Shown here piece by piece: positions 1 to 5,276 of a stretch of 7,556 nucleotides of DNA. A program made the translations under genes and the position numbers. The notes beneath the pieces are model-generated. The model searched no databases. It saw only the letters and a program-made list of their open reading frames with translations, and was not told the origin of the DNA. The stretch's first letter is position 1, and each line of letters starts with the position of its first letter. This DNA comes from Alphaproteobacteria bacterium (GTDB lineage Bacteria > Pseudomonadota > Alphaproteobacteria > Rhizobiales > Hyphomicrobiaceae): contig JAHZKN010000354.1 in the NCBI GenBank assembly GCA_022600335.1, positions 1 to 7,556 of the forward strand. Direction: 5' to 3'.

Positions 1-650
1 GTGATCATGGCAGCTACGCCATCTTCAGCGCGCTCTCCGAGACTGAGGTATCGCAATAGCGCCGTGCGAGCAGCACCGTTCAGCGGCACAATGCGTTCGC
101 GCCCGCCCTTGCCTTTGATCAACAATGTGCGGTCATCGCCTGCCAGCACCGAGCGTGGCAGGGAAACCAATTCAGATACGCGCATACCAGTGGCATAAAG
201 AAGCTCAAGCAAGCAGTGAAAGCGAACAGCGCGCACCAGCGGCCGGCCTTTGAGGCCTTGGGTCGCATTGCGGGCATAGTTGAGAAGACAGTCAACCTCA
301 GCCACAGTCATTGTCTTGGGTAGGCTGCGTTGGCTCTTTGGAGACGTCGTGCCGCTTGCTGGGCTGTCCTCAATGACACCCTCTGCTTCAAGAAATTTGT
401 AGAGTTGGCGCAGGGATGAGAGGCGACGTGCGCGTGAAGTGGCTGCAAGACCGTGTGCTGCCTCCTGCTGCATGTAGGCGCGGATGTCAGCTGGTGTGGC
501 ATCTAAGATCGTGCTGTTGCCGGCCGTCATAAACGCGTGAAAGTGATTGAGGTCGCGGCGATAGGCATCCAGAGTGTTCGCCGCCGCACCGCGTTCGGTT
601 GCCAACATATCAAGGAACAGTGCGATCGCTGAGCGGTCATCTGCAAGCAT
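1..650 (-). CDS. xerD: Tyrosine recombinase XerD, partial (C-terminus lies beyond base 1)
   Basis: Site-specific tyrosine recombinase. With XerC it acts in the cytoplasm on the dif site to resolve chromosome dimers before division. The visible part is 216 codons, read leftward from an ATG at 650-648. Residues about 1-100 are the SAM-like core-binding domain, ending in the SSLRQLYKFL type helix. The catalytic domain begins near residue 110 (LPKTMTVAEVD). Its first catalytic Arg is R157, in ATGMRVSELVSL, and the beta-hairpin Lys is K181, in IKGKGGRERIVPL. Their 24-residue spacing equals that of E. coli XerD. The HxxR, His/Trp and Tyr nucleophile motifs lie outside the window. The ATG has a GAGG Shine-Dalgarno match at 662-659. 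A TTG five codons upstream overlaps the preceding stop but has no better ribosome site. The start is 11 bases after the stop of the 652-aa gene, so cotranscription is likely. XerC is the alternative paralogue; I prefer XerD from the sequence and from the aroK/aroB neighbourhood. Confidence 0.93.
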   Translation of the reverse strand, partial: MLADDRSAIALFLDMLATERGAAANTLDAYRRDLNHFHAFMTAGNSTILDATPADIRAYMQQEAAHGLAATSRARRLSSLRQLYKFLEAEGVIEDSPASGTTSPKSQRSLPKTMTVAEVDCLLNYARNATQGLKGRPLVRAVRFHCLLELLYATGMRVSELVSLPRSVLAGDDRTLLIKGKGGRERIVPLNGAARTALLRYLSLGERAEDGVAAMI

Positions 651-661
651 GCTTGCTGGCC

Positions 662-2620
662 TCAATTGCGAACGGCGCGTGGCCAACTGCCAAACAGGGC
701 TTCAACACCGAGCTGCCTGGCTTCTTTTTTGAGCCCACCGCGTTTCAGCGCGCGGATGGAATCCCCAAGCGCAATCATATGCGCGCCCTCGGCACCGTTG
801 GGCCCAAGGGTTTTCATGGTCAACAGTGCCATGTGACCATATTCCTTGTTTTTTGCCGCGGTCTGCAAAGCGGATAGGATCCCTGTTTCAGGCAGATGCC
901 CAGTTGTTGGCTGGGGTGTCCGGCTGGCAATCTCCCATAACGGGATTGGAACATGCGTGTCGAGCGCATCGAGCACTGTTGCTAGGCGATGTAACAGCAC
1001 CGGATCAAACTGACCGCGCACAGCTGCCTTTTCAATCATCGCCAGACCAGTTTCAAGTCGACCTTGCGCCGGTCCTGGGTCTGCAATGTCAATGAGTCCG
1101 ATCCAATGACCCAGGTTAGCGCCACCATCTTGCCTTTGTGATGCTGCGAATGCTGCCCACCTGCGCGCCTGGATATAGTTACCGGCGGCCAAGCTAGTCT
1201 CAATCCCGGTTTCAGCGAACCAGGCGATCTCGGGCAGCGACGCCAGCTGGTTGGCCGGCTCGGCCATACTCTGCAACGCGTGCCAATAGAAACCAGCACG
1301 GCGCGCGACGTCGAGAAAAGCACGAATGCTACGCGCCTTTCGCAGCGGCATTGTTTCCGCTTCTGCGGCATTAAATAGTGCTGCACGTTGCGCTTCACCG
1401 CCGCCCCCGGCGATGTCTTGGTTGCGCCCAGCGGCTGCTACCGCTGTGCCAGTTGCTTGATGCGAGCGGTAGATCTCCGCCATATCACGAACGGTAATGG
1501 CATTATGCGCAAGAGCTGCTTCCCCAGCGGCGACACGCAATGTCTTTGGTGTTTTGGCTGACTTCGCCAGTGCTGCGAGAAGTGGAGGCTTAGATTTAGC
1601 AAGGTCAGGGGGTGTCAGATCTCCACCAACCAGCTGCAGAATACGATAGTCAATAATGGTCATTGGCGCAGTGCTCTGGGCGCGCGGTAGCGTATTCACA
1701 GAAAACGCGCGTAAGGCGGTTATCCCTGAAGAGGCCTGCAATCCATTTTCTTGTGCGAGATCGGCAGCCAATCCAGCAGCAGCGCGATTGTTATCCAGCG
1801 CTGCGCAGTAGCCGATAATCAAGCTTGCGGTGCCTGCGAGGCTTTTTGGCAATTCAGTGATTCGTCGCACAAGCCCCTTGGCAACGGGACATCCCTTCTC
1901 AGGTTGTTCCGCTGCGATGGCCGCGCGCGCTTTAAGTGTGTCAAACAACGCTGTTGTTGTGCCCGCCGGTGCGACTTTGGCCATTACCTGATGGGCTTCT
2001 TCTAAAAGGCCGGAGCGGAACAACGCTTCGGAGCGAATAGCTGCAAACTGTGCTTCGCCTTGACCCTGTCCGGGTGAAGCAGCCTCTGAAAGTATCAGTC
2101 TCGTCCAAAGGTTGTGAATGGTGGTGGATCGCGGCGGTATTGTTAGCGATGCGATAAGCTGTTCAACCTGCTGGACAGATAGCCCGCGCCAAAGCTCGTA
2201 GGGTAAGTGTGTGCTATCGCCTGCCATCACCGGAGCAAGTGCACCGCGTTCCACACCGCGGGCATCGTCAATCCGAGGCGCCACCCCTGGCTGCTGACTG
2301 CCGTAGGGCGTGTTGTGTTGGGATGGTTGCTCCGATCGCCAGGTTTGTCCTCCGGCACCTGCAGCCGGTGCAGGTTGCTGTGTCGTGTGCTCGGTTGCAA
2401 AAGAGGGTGGGCTTTGCATCGGCTCCAAATAGGGAGCGGGCAGAGGTTCGGGCTGCGATGTTGCAGGTGAAGATTGCGAACCAGCCTTAGGTTTTTGGTT
2501 GTCCTTGGATTGGTCTTTCCAGAATGGATTAAGCACGTTTTGCGCGATCAACGGTGTCGGCGCTGAGACGGCGATCAGCAGTCCCAAAAAAGCATATGGA
2601 AGAAGGGTGAAAGCGCGCAT
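662..2620 (-). CDS. Uncharacterised exported protein, 652 aa, helical-repeat-like, upstream of xerD
   Basis: I do not recognise a named family with a known function. Visible features: an N-terminal signal peptide (MRAFTLLPYAFLGLLIAVSA, with plausible cleavage after A20 or A26), so the product is probably periplasmic or outer-membrane associated. A Pro/Gln/Ser-rich, presumably disordered linker covers about residues 35-125. From about 140 to 650 the protein is Ala/Leu-rich and amphipathic, resembling TPR-like helical hairpins (for example SEALFRSGLLEEAHQVM at about 197-213 and GIETSLAAGNYIQARRWAAFAA at about 472-493). A short Gly-rich break (AGGGGEA) lies at about 404-410. There are only two cysteines, C244 and C272, 28 residues apart, which could form a disulfide in the periplasm. 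No catalytic motif was found. The start is chosen because it begins the signal peptide; the Shine-Dalgarno sequence is poor. It ends 11 bases before xerD and follows the 48-aa gene after 165 bases. A scaffold or protein-interaction role is inference from the repeat-like character only. Confidence 0.85.
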   Translation of the reverse strand: MRAFTLLPYAFLGLLIAVSAPTPLIAQNVLNPFWKDQSKDNQKPKAGSQSSPATSQPEPLPAPYLEPMQSPPSFATEHTTQQPAPAAGAGGQTWRSEQPSQHNTPYGSQQPGVAPRIDDARGVERGALAPVMAGDSTHLPYELWRGLSVQQVEQLIASLTIPPRSTTIHNLWTRLILSEAASPGQGQGEAQFAAIRSEALFRSGLLEEAHQVMAKVAPAGTTTALFDTLKARAAIAAEQPEKGCPVAKGLVRRITELPKSLAGTASLIIGYCAALDNNRAAAGLAADLAQENGLQASSGITALRAFSVNTLPRAQSTAPMTIIDYRILQLVGGDLTPPDLAKSKPPLLAALAKSAKTPKTLRVAAGEAALAHNAITVRDMAEIYRSHQATGTAVAAAGRNQDIAGGGGEAQRAALFNAAEAETMPLRKARSIRAFLDVARRAGFYWHALQSMAEPANQLASLPEIAWFAETGIETSLAAGNYIQARRWAAFAASQRQDGGANLGHWIGLIDIADPGPAQGRLETGLAMIEKAAVRGQFDPVLLHRLATVLDALDTHVPIPLWEIASRTPQPTTGHLPETGILSALQTAAKNKEYGHMALLTMKTLGPNGAEGAHMIALGDSIRALKRGGLKKEARQLGVEALFGSWPRAVRN

Positions 2621-2659
2621 AGGTTTTGATCAGGCCGTGTGGGTTGTGGTGTTACAATA

Positions 2660-2698
2660 GGACTGACACACGTGAAACAACGAGCCGCTTGTCAGTCC
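2660..2698. repeat. Perfect 9-bp inverted repeat with 21-base loop
   Basis: GGACTGACA at 2660-2668 is exactly complementary to TGTCAGTCC at 2690-2698. The loop of 21 bases (2669-2689) includes the palindrome CACGTG at 2669-2674. It lies 40-78 bases upstream of the 652-aa start codon. It could be an operator dyad or a leader hairpin in the mRNA of that gene. There is no U-tract following it on either strand, so termination is unlikely. Confidence 0.6.
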
Positions 2699-2746
2699 AG
2701 GCCAATTTTCCTCAGATTGTCAGCATTCAAACAAGACTCATGCGGT

Positions 2747-2765
2747 CAGATTTTGTCCAAATCTG
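2747..2765. repeat. Perfect 7-bp stem-loop just after the 48-aa gene
   Basis: CAGATTT (2747-2753) and AAATCTG (2759-2765) are exactly complementary around a five-base loop. In the leftward transcript the hairpin begins 20 bases after the TAA of the 48-aa gene. The stem is AT-rich and is not followed by a U-run, so it looks like a 3'-end stabilising or weak pausing hairpin more than a terminator. Confidence 0.5.
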
Positions 2766-2785
2766 TGGCACCAGACCCGATTTAC

Positions 2786-2932
2786 TTAATCGCGTCGGAT
2801 CGAGACGCTAGGGACAACCTTTTTGACCTCGGTGGTTTCCGGCTCATAGTACTTTGCCAAAACAAACAAGCCGCCCAAAACCACGGCTGCTATGGTGCCA
2901 ACGGCGGTGAGAAAACGGACGAGGCTCGGCAT
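2786..2932 (-). CDS. Small single-pass membrane protein, 48 aa
   Basis: A short reading frame with an ATG at 2932-2930 and TAA at 2788-2786. The product starts MPSLVRFLTAVGTIAAVVLG. It has a short basic N-terminus (R6), one hydrophobic segment at about residues 7-26, then a charged tail (KYYEPETTEVKKVV, ending IRRD), as expected for a type II or N-in inner-membrane microprotein. The start is supported by a GAGAAGGG purine tract about eight bases upstream of the ATG. The layout (basic-TM-KYYEP-charged tail) resembles small unnamed proteins I recall beside xerD or aroK in other Rhizobiales, but that recollection could not be checked. It is first in the leftward block, followed by the 652-aa gene. 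Longer overlapping frames on both strands look like chance. The function is unknown. Confidence 0.72.
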   Translation of the reverse strand: MPSLVRFLTAVGTIAAVVLGGLFVLAKYYEPETTEVKKVVPSVSIRRD

Positions 2933-2987
2933 TTTCTAACCCTTCTCGATAAAACGAGGTCTTAGCGTTGTGGTTTGGAAGCCAGAC

Positions 2988-3016
2988 AAATATCACCGAC
3001 GGCCAGCCAGCCACAA
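2988..3016 (-). promoter_or_regulatory. Candidate sigma-70 promoter for the 48-aa gene
   Basis: On the minus strand TTGTGG (3016-3011) is followed after exactly 17 bases by ATATTT (2993-2988). The spacing is ideal; the hexamers are only moderate matches. It would give a leader of about 50 bases ending in the GAGAAGGG ribosome site. It is called on position and spacing only. Confidence 0.27.
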
Positions 3017-3080
3017 TGGGCTCAGGCCTCATTTCGCACCACTGTGCCCATGGGCATGAGCCAACATCGCAGAACGAACA

Positions 3081-3093
3081 CATTAACTTAATG
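3081..3093. repeat. 13-bp palindrome CATTAACTTAATG
   Basis: Perfect dyad: CATTAA and TTAATG around a central C. It contains two TTAA units only one base apart, unlike the seven-base spacing of the CtrA consensus, so I do not call it a CtrA box. It lies about 150 bases upstream of the 48-aa gene, upstream of its candidate promoter. Confidence 0.4.
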
Positions 3094-3169
3094 CGAAATT
3101 GTGCTCAGATCCAACAGCGTTTAGCGAACAGGCGGCAAAAAACGGAGATGTTTCTACAGTTTAAAGTAT

Positions 3170-3185
3170 CTATGACGGGTCATAG
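3170..3185. promoter_or_regulatory. Candidate operator: 16-bp dyad CTATGACGGGTCATAG
   Basis: Two perfect 7-bp arms (CTATGAC, GTCATAG) separated by GG. An arm-to-arm distance near one helical turn and a short spacer are typical of binding sites for dimeric helix-turn-helix repressors. It ends 21 bases before the TTGACA hexamer facing aroK, so it could influence that promoter. No regulator gene is visible in the window. Confidence 0.4.
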
Positions 3186-3206
3186 CCATACTGCCTCGAC
3201 AATAGT

Positions 3207-3212
3207 TTGACA
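3207..3212 (+). promoter_or_regulatory. TTGACA -35 hexamer, candidate aroK promoter
   Basis: A perfect TTGACA lies 132 bases upstream of the aroK start. No hexamer 15-19 bases downstream is a good -10 match (for example GACAGG at 17), so only the -35 half is convincing. If used, the transcript would start near 3241, at the foot of the 3237-3262 dyad. Confidence 0.25.
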
Positions 3213-3236
3213 AATATCGCACTATTCATGACAGGA

Positions 3237-3262
3237 TTAGCACCACGTTAGGGCGGTGCTGA
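3237..3262 (+). repeat. Stem-loop in the aroK leader with a duplicated 3' arm
   Basis: TTAGCACC (3237-3244) pairs with GGTGCTGA (3255-3262) over eight positions with one T-G wobble and a 10-base loop. A second copy of the 3' arm, GGTGCTGC (3263-3270), follows immediately, so the same 5' arm could pair with either. The element lies 83 bases before the aroK GTG. It is not followed by a T-run. Confidence 0.4.
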
Positions 3263-3344
3263 GGTGCTGCAATCTGGACCGAGTCGTGTTGCGGCTGATG
3301 CGCGTGTGATCCACAACTGAGCAACTGTAGAAGGTGACAATCGA

Positions 3345-3947
3345 GTGCCGACGCGACGCAAATACAGCCAGGACGATAAGAAACTGGCAGCAGATATTGC
3401 TCAAAAGCTCGGCACGCGCGCGATTGTTATGGTTGGATTGATGGGCTGTGGAAAGTCGTCTGTAGGCCGTCGTGTGGCAACGCGTTTGCAGCTGCCATTT
3501 GTTGATGCAGATGATGAGATTGAAAAGCGCGCCGGGCAGACCATCGCTGACATTTTTTCCGAGCATGGTGAAGCCTTCTTTCGCGATCGAGAAAAACTGG
3601 TGATTGCTAGCATTTTAGAACAGGGCCCACTGGTGCTCGCAACGGGAGGTGGAGCGTTTGTTGCCCCTGAAACGCGTGCCCTGATCAAATCAGCAAGCGT
3701 TTCAGTTTGGCTCAAAGCTGAGTTGCCTGTTTTGATGCGCCGAGTCTTGCGGAGAGATAATCGACCACTTCTCAAGACCAAGGATCCAGAGGTGGTAATG
3801 CGTGATCTCATGGCAGAGCGCTATTCGATCTACGCTGAAGCAGATGTGACAGTGGAGAGCCGCGAGGTGCCGCACGACGTGATTGTTAGCGATGTGCTGA
3901 CTGCTGTTGCCAAGCGCCTGGCTCTGGCTCCCTCGCCTGCGGTCTGA
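3345..3947 (+). CDS. aroK: Shikimate kinase
   Basis: Cytoplasmic shikimate kinase (EC 2.7.1.71), the fifth step of the shikimate pathway: shikimate + ATP to shikimate 3-phosphate. At 200 aa it is slightly longer than the roughly 170-aa E. coli enzyme because of an N-terminal extension of about 25 residues. Visible motifs: the P-loop GLMGCGKSSVG at 31-41; the shikimate-binding Asp in FVDADDEIE (D56); FFR with R80; the GGG loop at 101-103 (LATGGGAF); and the lid/substrate Arg in RRDNRPLL (R140). The start is a GTG with a good Shine-Dalgarno sequence, AAGGTGA at 3331-3337, seven bases upstream; the first internal Met lies just before the P-loop and would remove its leading strand. aroB follows after 52 bases on the same strand, so the two are probably an operon. 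In Rhizobiales this gene is sometimes labelled aroL, with the same function. Confidence 0.96.
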   Translation: MPTRRKYSQDDKKLAADIAQKLGTRAIVMVGLMGCGKSSVGRRVATRLQLPFVDADDEIEKRAGQTIADIFSEHGEAFFRDREKLVIASILEQGPLVLATGGGAFVAPETRALIKSASVSVWLKAELPVLMRRVLRRDNRPLLKTKDPEVVMRDLMAERYSIYAEADVTVESREVPHDVIVSDVLTAVAKRLALAPSPAV

Positions 3948-3999
3948 TAGGACAGTCAGCCAAAGGCAAGCCATAGCTGGGAATTCGAGGCCACATTAG

Positions 4000-5151
4000 A
4001 TGCCGACCGTTGTACATTCACTCGCTGCCAACACGCGCGCGGAACGCACCGTTCGCGTTGAGCTCGGTGCACGGTCCTATGATGTCTTGATTGGCCCGGG
4101 GCTTGTTGACGAGGTCGGCCGTGCTGTTGCTGCACAATCGAGTAAGGCAAAGTGCGCCGTCGTTACAGATGACAATGTGGCTAAGCTGCATTTGCCAGGG
4201 TTGGAAGCAAGCCTTAGAGCGGAAGGTCGCTTTGCCGGGTCAATTGTTGTCCCTGCAGGCGAGGTCAGCAAAAGTTTTTCTCAGCTTGAGCCCCTGTGCA
4301 GTCAGCTTCTGGAATTGGGTCTAGAACGCGGTGATTTTGTTGTCGCCTTTGGCGGCGGTGTGATTGGAGATTTGGCGGGCTTTGCAGCTGGCATTGTGCG
4401 GCGTGGAATACGCTTCGTGCAGGTGCCGACAACGCTGCTGGCGCAGGTCGACAGCTCTGTTGGTGGCAAAACCGGTATCAATACTGCACATGGCAAGAAT
4501 CTCATTGGCGTGTTTCACCAGCCAACTCTTGTCGCAGCCGATACGGCGACTCTAAAGACGCTACCAGATCGTCAGATGCGGGCTGGCTATGCAGAGGTTG
4601 CTAAGTACGGCCTGCTTGGTGATGCTGCATTCTTCAAGTGGCTTGAGTCCAATCACGCGGCTATTTTTGCCTTTGACGATGACGCGCTTGGTAAGGCGAT
4701 CGAAACGAGCGTCAAAGCCAAAGCCGACATTGTCCGTCGTGACGAACTTGAACACGGCGACCGGGCGTTGCTCAATCTCGGTCATACGTTTGGTCATGCG
4801 TTTGAGGCGTGGACAAGATATACAGACAGATTGTTGCACGGCGAGGCGATTGCCATTGGCATGTGCTTAGCTTTCCGGCTCTCGGAGGAGTTGGGTCATG
4901 CACCAGACGGTAGCGCGGCGCGGGTTTCTGCACATTTCTCAGCCGTAGGGCTGCCAACACAGATTTCCAATATTCCCGGTGCCCCGCCTGATGTTGCAAT
5001 GCTGTTAAAGCTTATGCGGCAAGATAAGAAAGTACGCCACGGCGATCTCGTTCTTGTTCTGGCACGCGATATTGGCGATGCATTCTTAACCAGCGACGTG
5101 CAAACTGACGTGCTGGAAACCTTTTTAGCGGCTGAGTGCGGCCAAGCCTAG
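4000..5151 (+). CDS. aroB: 3-dehydroquinate synthase
   Basis: Cytoplasmic, NAD- and divalent-metal-dependent 3-dehydroquinate synthase (EC 4.2.3.4), the second shikimate-pathway step: DAHP to 3-dehydroquinate. At 383 aa it is of normal length. The N-terminal Rossmann-like NAD domain has FGGGVIGDLAGFAA at 117-130 and TTLLAQVDSSVGGKTGIN at 144-161; KNLIGVFHQP follows at 166-175. The C-terminal metal domain has RAGYAEVAKYG (E199 as metal ligand), NLGHTFGHAFE at 259-269 (H262 metal ligand, H266 active site) and LHGEAIAIGM (H280 metal ligand), by alignment to the known Glu-His-His set. All key residues are present. The ATG at 4000 has GAGG at 3987-3990. It follows aroK by 52 bases and precedes the CNNM gene by 125. 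No terminator with a U-tract is visible after it, so read-through is possible. Confidence 0.97.
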   Translation: MPTVVHSLAANTRAERTVRVELGARSYDVLIGPGLVDEVGRAVAAQSSKAKCAVVTDDNVAKLHLPGLEASLRAEGRFAGSIVVPAGEVSKSFSQLEPLCSQLLELGLERGDFVVAFGGGVIGDLAGFAAGIVRRGIRFVQVPTTLLAQVDSSVGGKTGINTAHGKNLIGVFHQPTLVAADTATLKTLPDRQMRAGYAEVAKYGLLGDAAFFKWLESNHAAIFAFDDDALGKAIETSVKAKADIVRRDELEHGDRALLNLGHTFGHAFEAWTRYTDRLLHGEAIAIGMCLAFRLSEELGHAPDGSAARVSAHFSAVGLPTQISNIPGAPPDVAMLLKLMRQDKKVRHGDLVLVLARDIGDAFLTSDVQTDVLETFLAAECGQA

Positions 5152-5263
5152 CGATGTGCTTTTCTCTACAGCTTGGCGCTCATCGAGGTTGCCTCACAGC
5201 CGCTGTACTTTTGCAGCGATAAGCTGCGCATCATGCTTAGAAGTTCCTCTAACCCTCACCTTT

Positions 5264-5268
5264 GGTGA
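5264..5268 (+). promoter_or_regulatory. Ribosome binding site deciding the CNNM-protein start
   Basis: GGTGA at 5264-5268 matches the anti-Shine-Dalgarno partner and lies eight bases before the ATG at 5277. In-frame TTG (5262) and GTG (5265) codons overlap or precede this motif and are themselves preceded by pyrimidine-rich sequence with no ribosome site, so ATG 5277 is preferred. Confidence 0.6.
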
Positions 5269-5276
5269 ACAAACGT

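Larger units (their letters stand above)
2621..2785. other. Spacer between the 48-aa gene and the 652-aa gene, with two perfect stem-loops
   Basis: This 165-base gap lies inside the leftward block. It contains no frame I would call a gene. It holds two perfect inverted repeats, listed separately, and no T-tract after either in the direction of transcription, so neither is a convincing intrinsic terminator. A TTGTTT with a TATTGT 15 bases downstream on the minus strand is too poor to call a promoter. Transcription could therefore either read through into the 652-aa gene or restart here. Confidence 0.5.
2933..3344. other. Divergent intergenic region between the 48-aa gene and aroK
   Basis: About 410 bases without a supported gene. 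It must carry the promoters for both the leftward block and aroK. I see three dyads (3081-3093, 3170-3185, 3237-3262), a perfect TTGACA hexamer at 3207-3212 reading toward aroK, and a TTGTGG-N17-ATATTT pair reading leftward. Frames of about 80 codons on either strand here have no recognisable protein features and no ribosome sites. The stretch from about 3001 to 3075 shows nothing I can interpret. Confidence 0.6.

Noticed and set aside
599..877. Rightward frame overlapping xerD and the 652-aa gene
   Set aside because: It spans two well-supported minus-strand genes in antisense, has no recognisable domain and no ribosome site. The same applies to the plus-strand frames at 826-1095, 1751-2005 and 2207-2490.
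1036..1398. A 120-aa minus-strand frame inside the 652-aa gene
   Set aside because: It lies in a shifted frame of a longer gene with signal peptide and coherent composition; its Arg/Ser/Cys-rich product looks like a frame shadow. I also considered a frameshift in the long gene, but the long frame is uninterrupted.
2639..2965. Rightward 108-aa frame in the spacer
   Set aside because: It is antisense to the 48-aa microprotein, has no ribosome site and no recognisable features.
2844..3083. Leftward 79-aa Cys/Trp-containing frame overlapping the microprotein
   Set aside because: It overlaps the better-supported 48-aa frame, lacks a Shine-Dalgarno match and has mixed composition without a membrane segment or motif.
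3081..3093. CtrA binding box
   Set aside because: The CtrA consensus needs TTAA units seven bases apart; here they are one base apart.
2968..3210. Rightward 80-aa frame in the divergent intergenic region
   Set aside because: No ribosome site, no recognisable features, and it runs across the promoter region and the operator-like dyad.
3702..3974. Antisense frames across aroK, aroB and the CNNM gene
   Set aside because: Many minus-strand frames of 60-140 codons occur here, all opposite strongly conserved enzymes. They are explained by codon structure of the real genes.
5213..5227. Terminator after aroB
   Set aside because: GCAGC/GCTGC forms a 5-bp stem with a five-base loop, but it is short and has no T-run after it.
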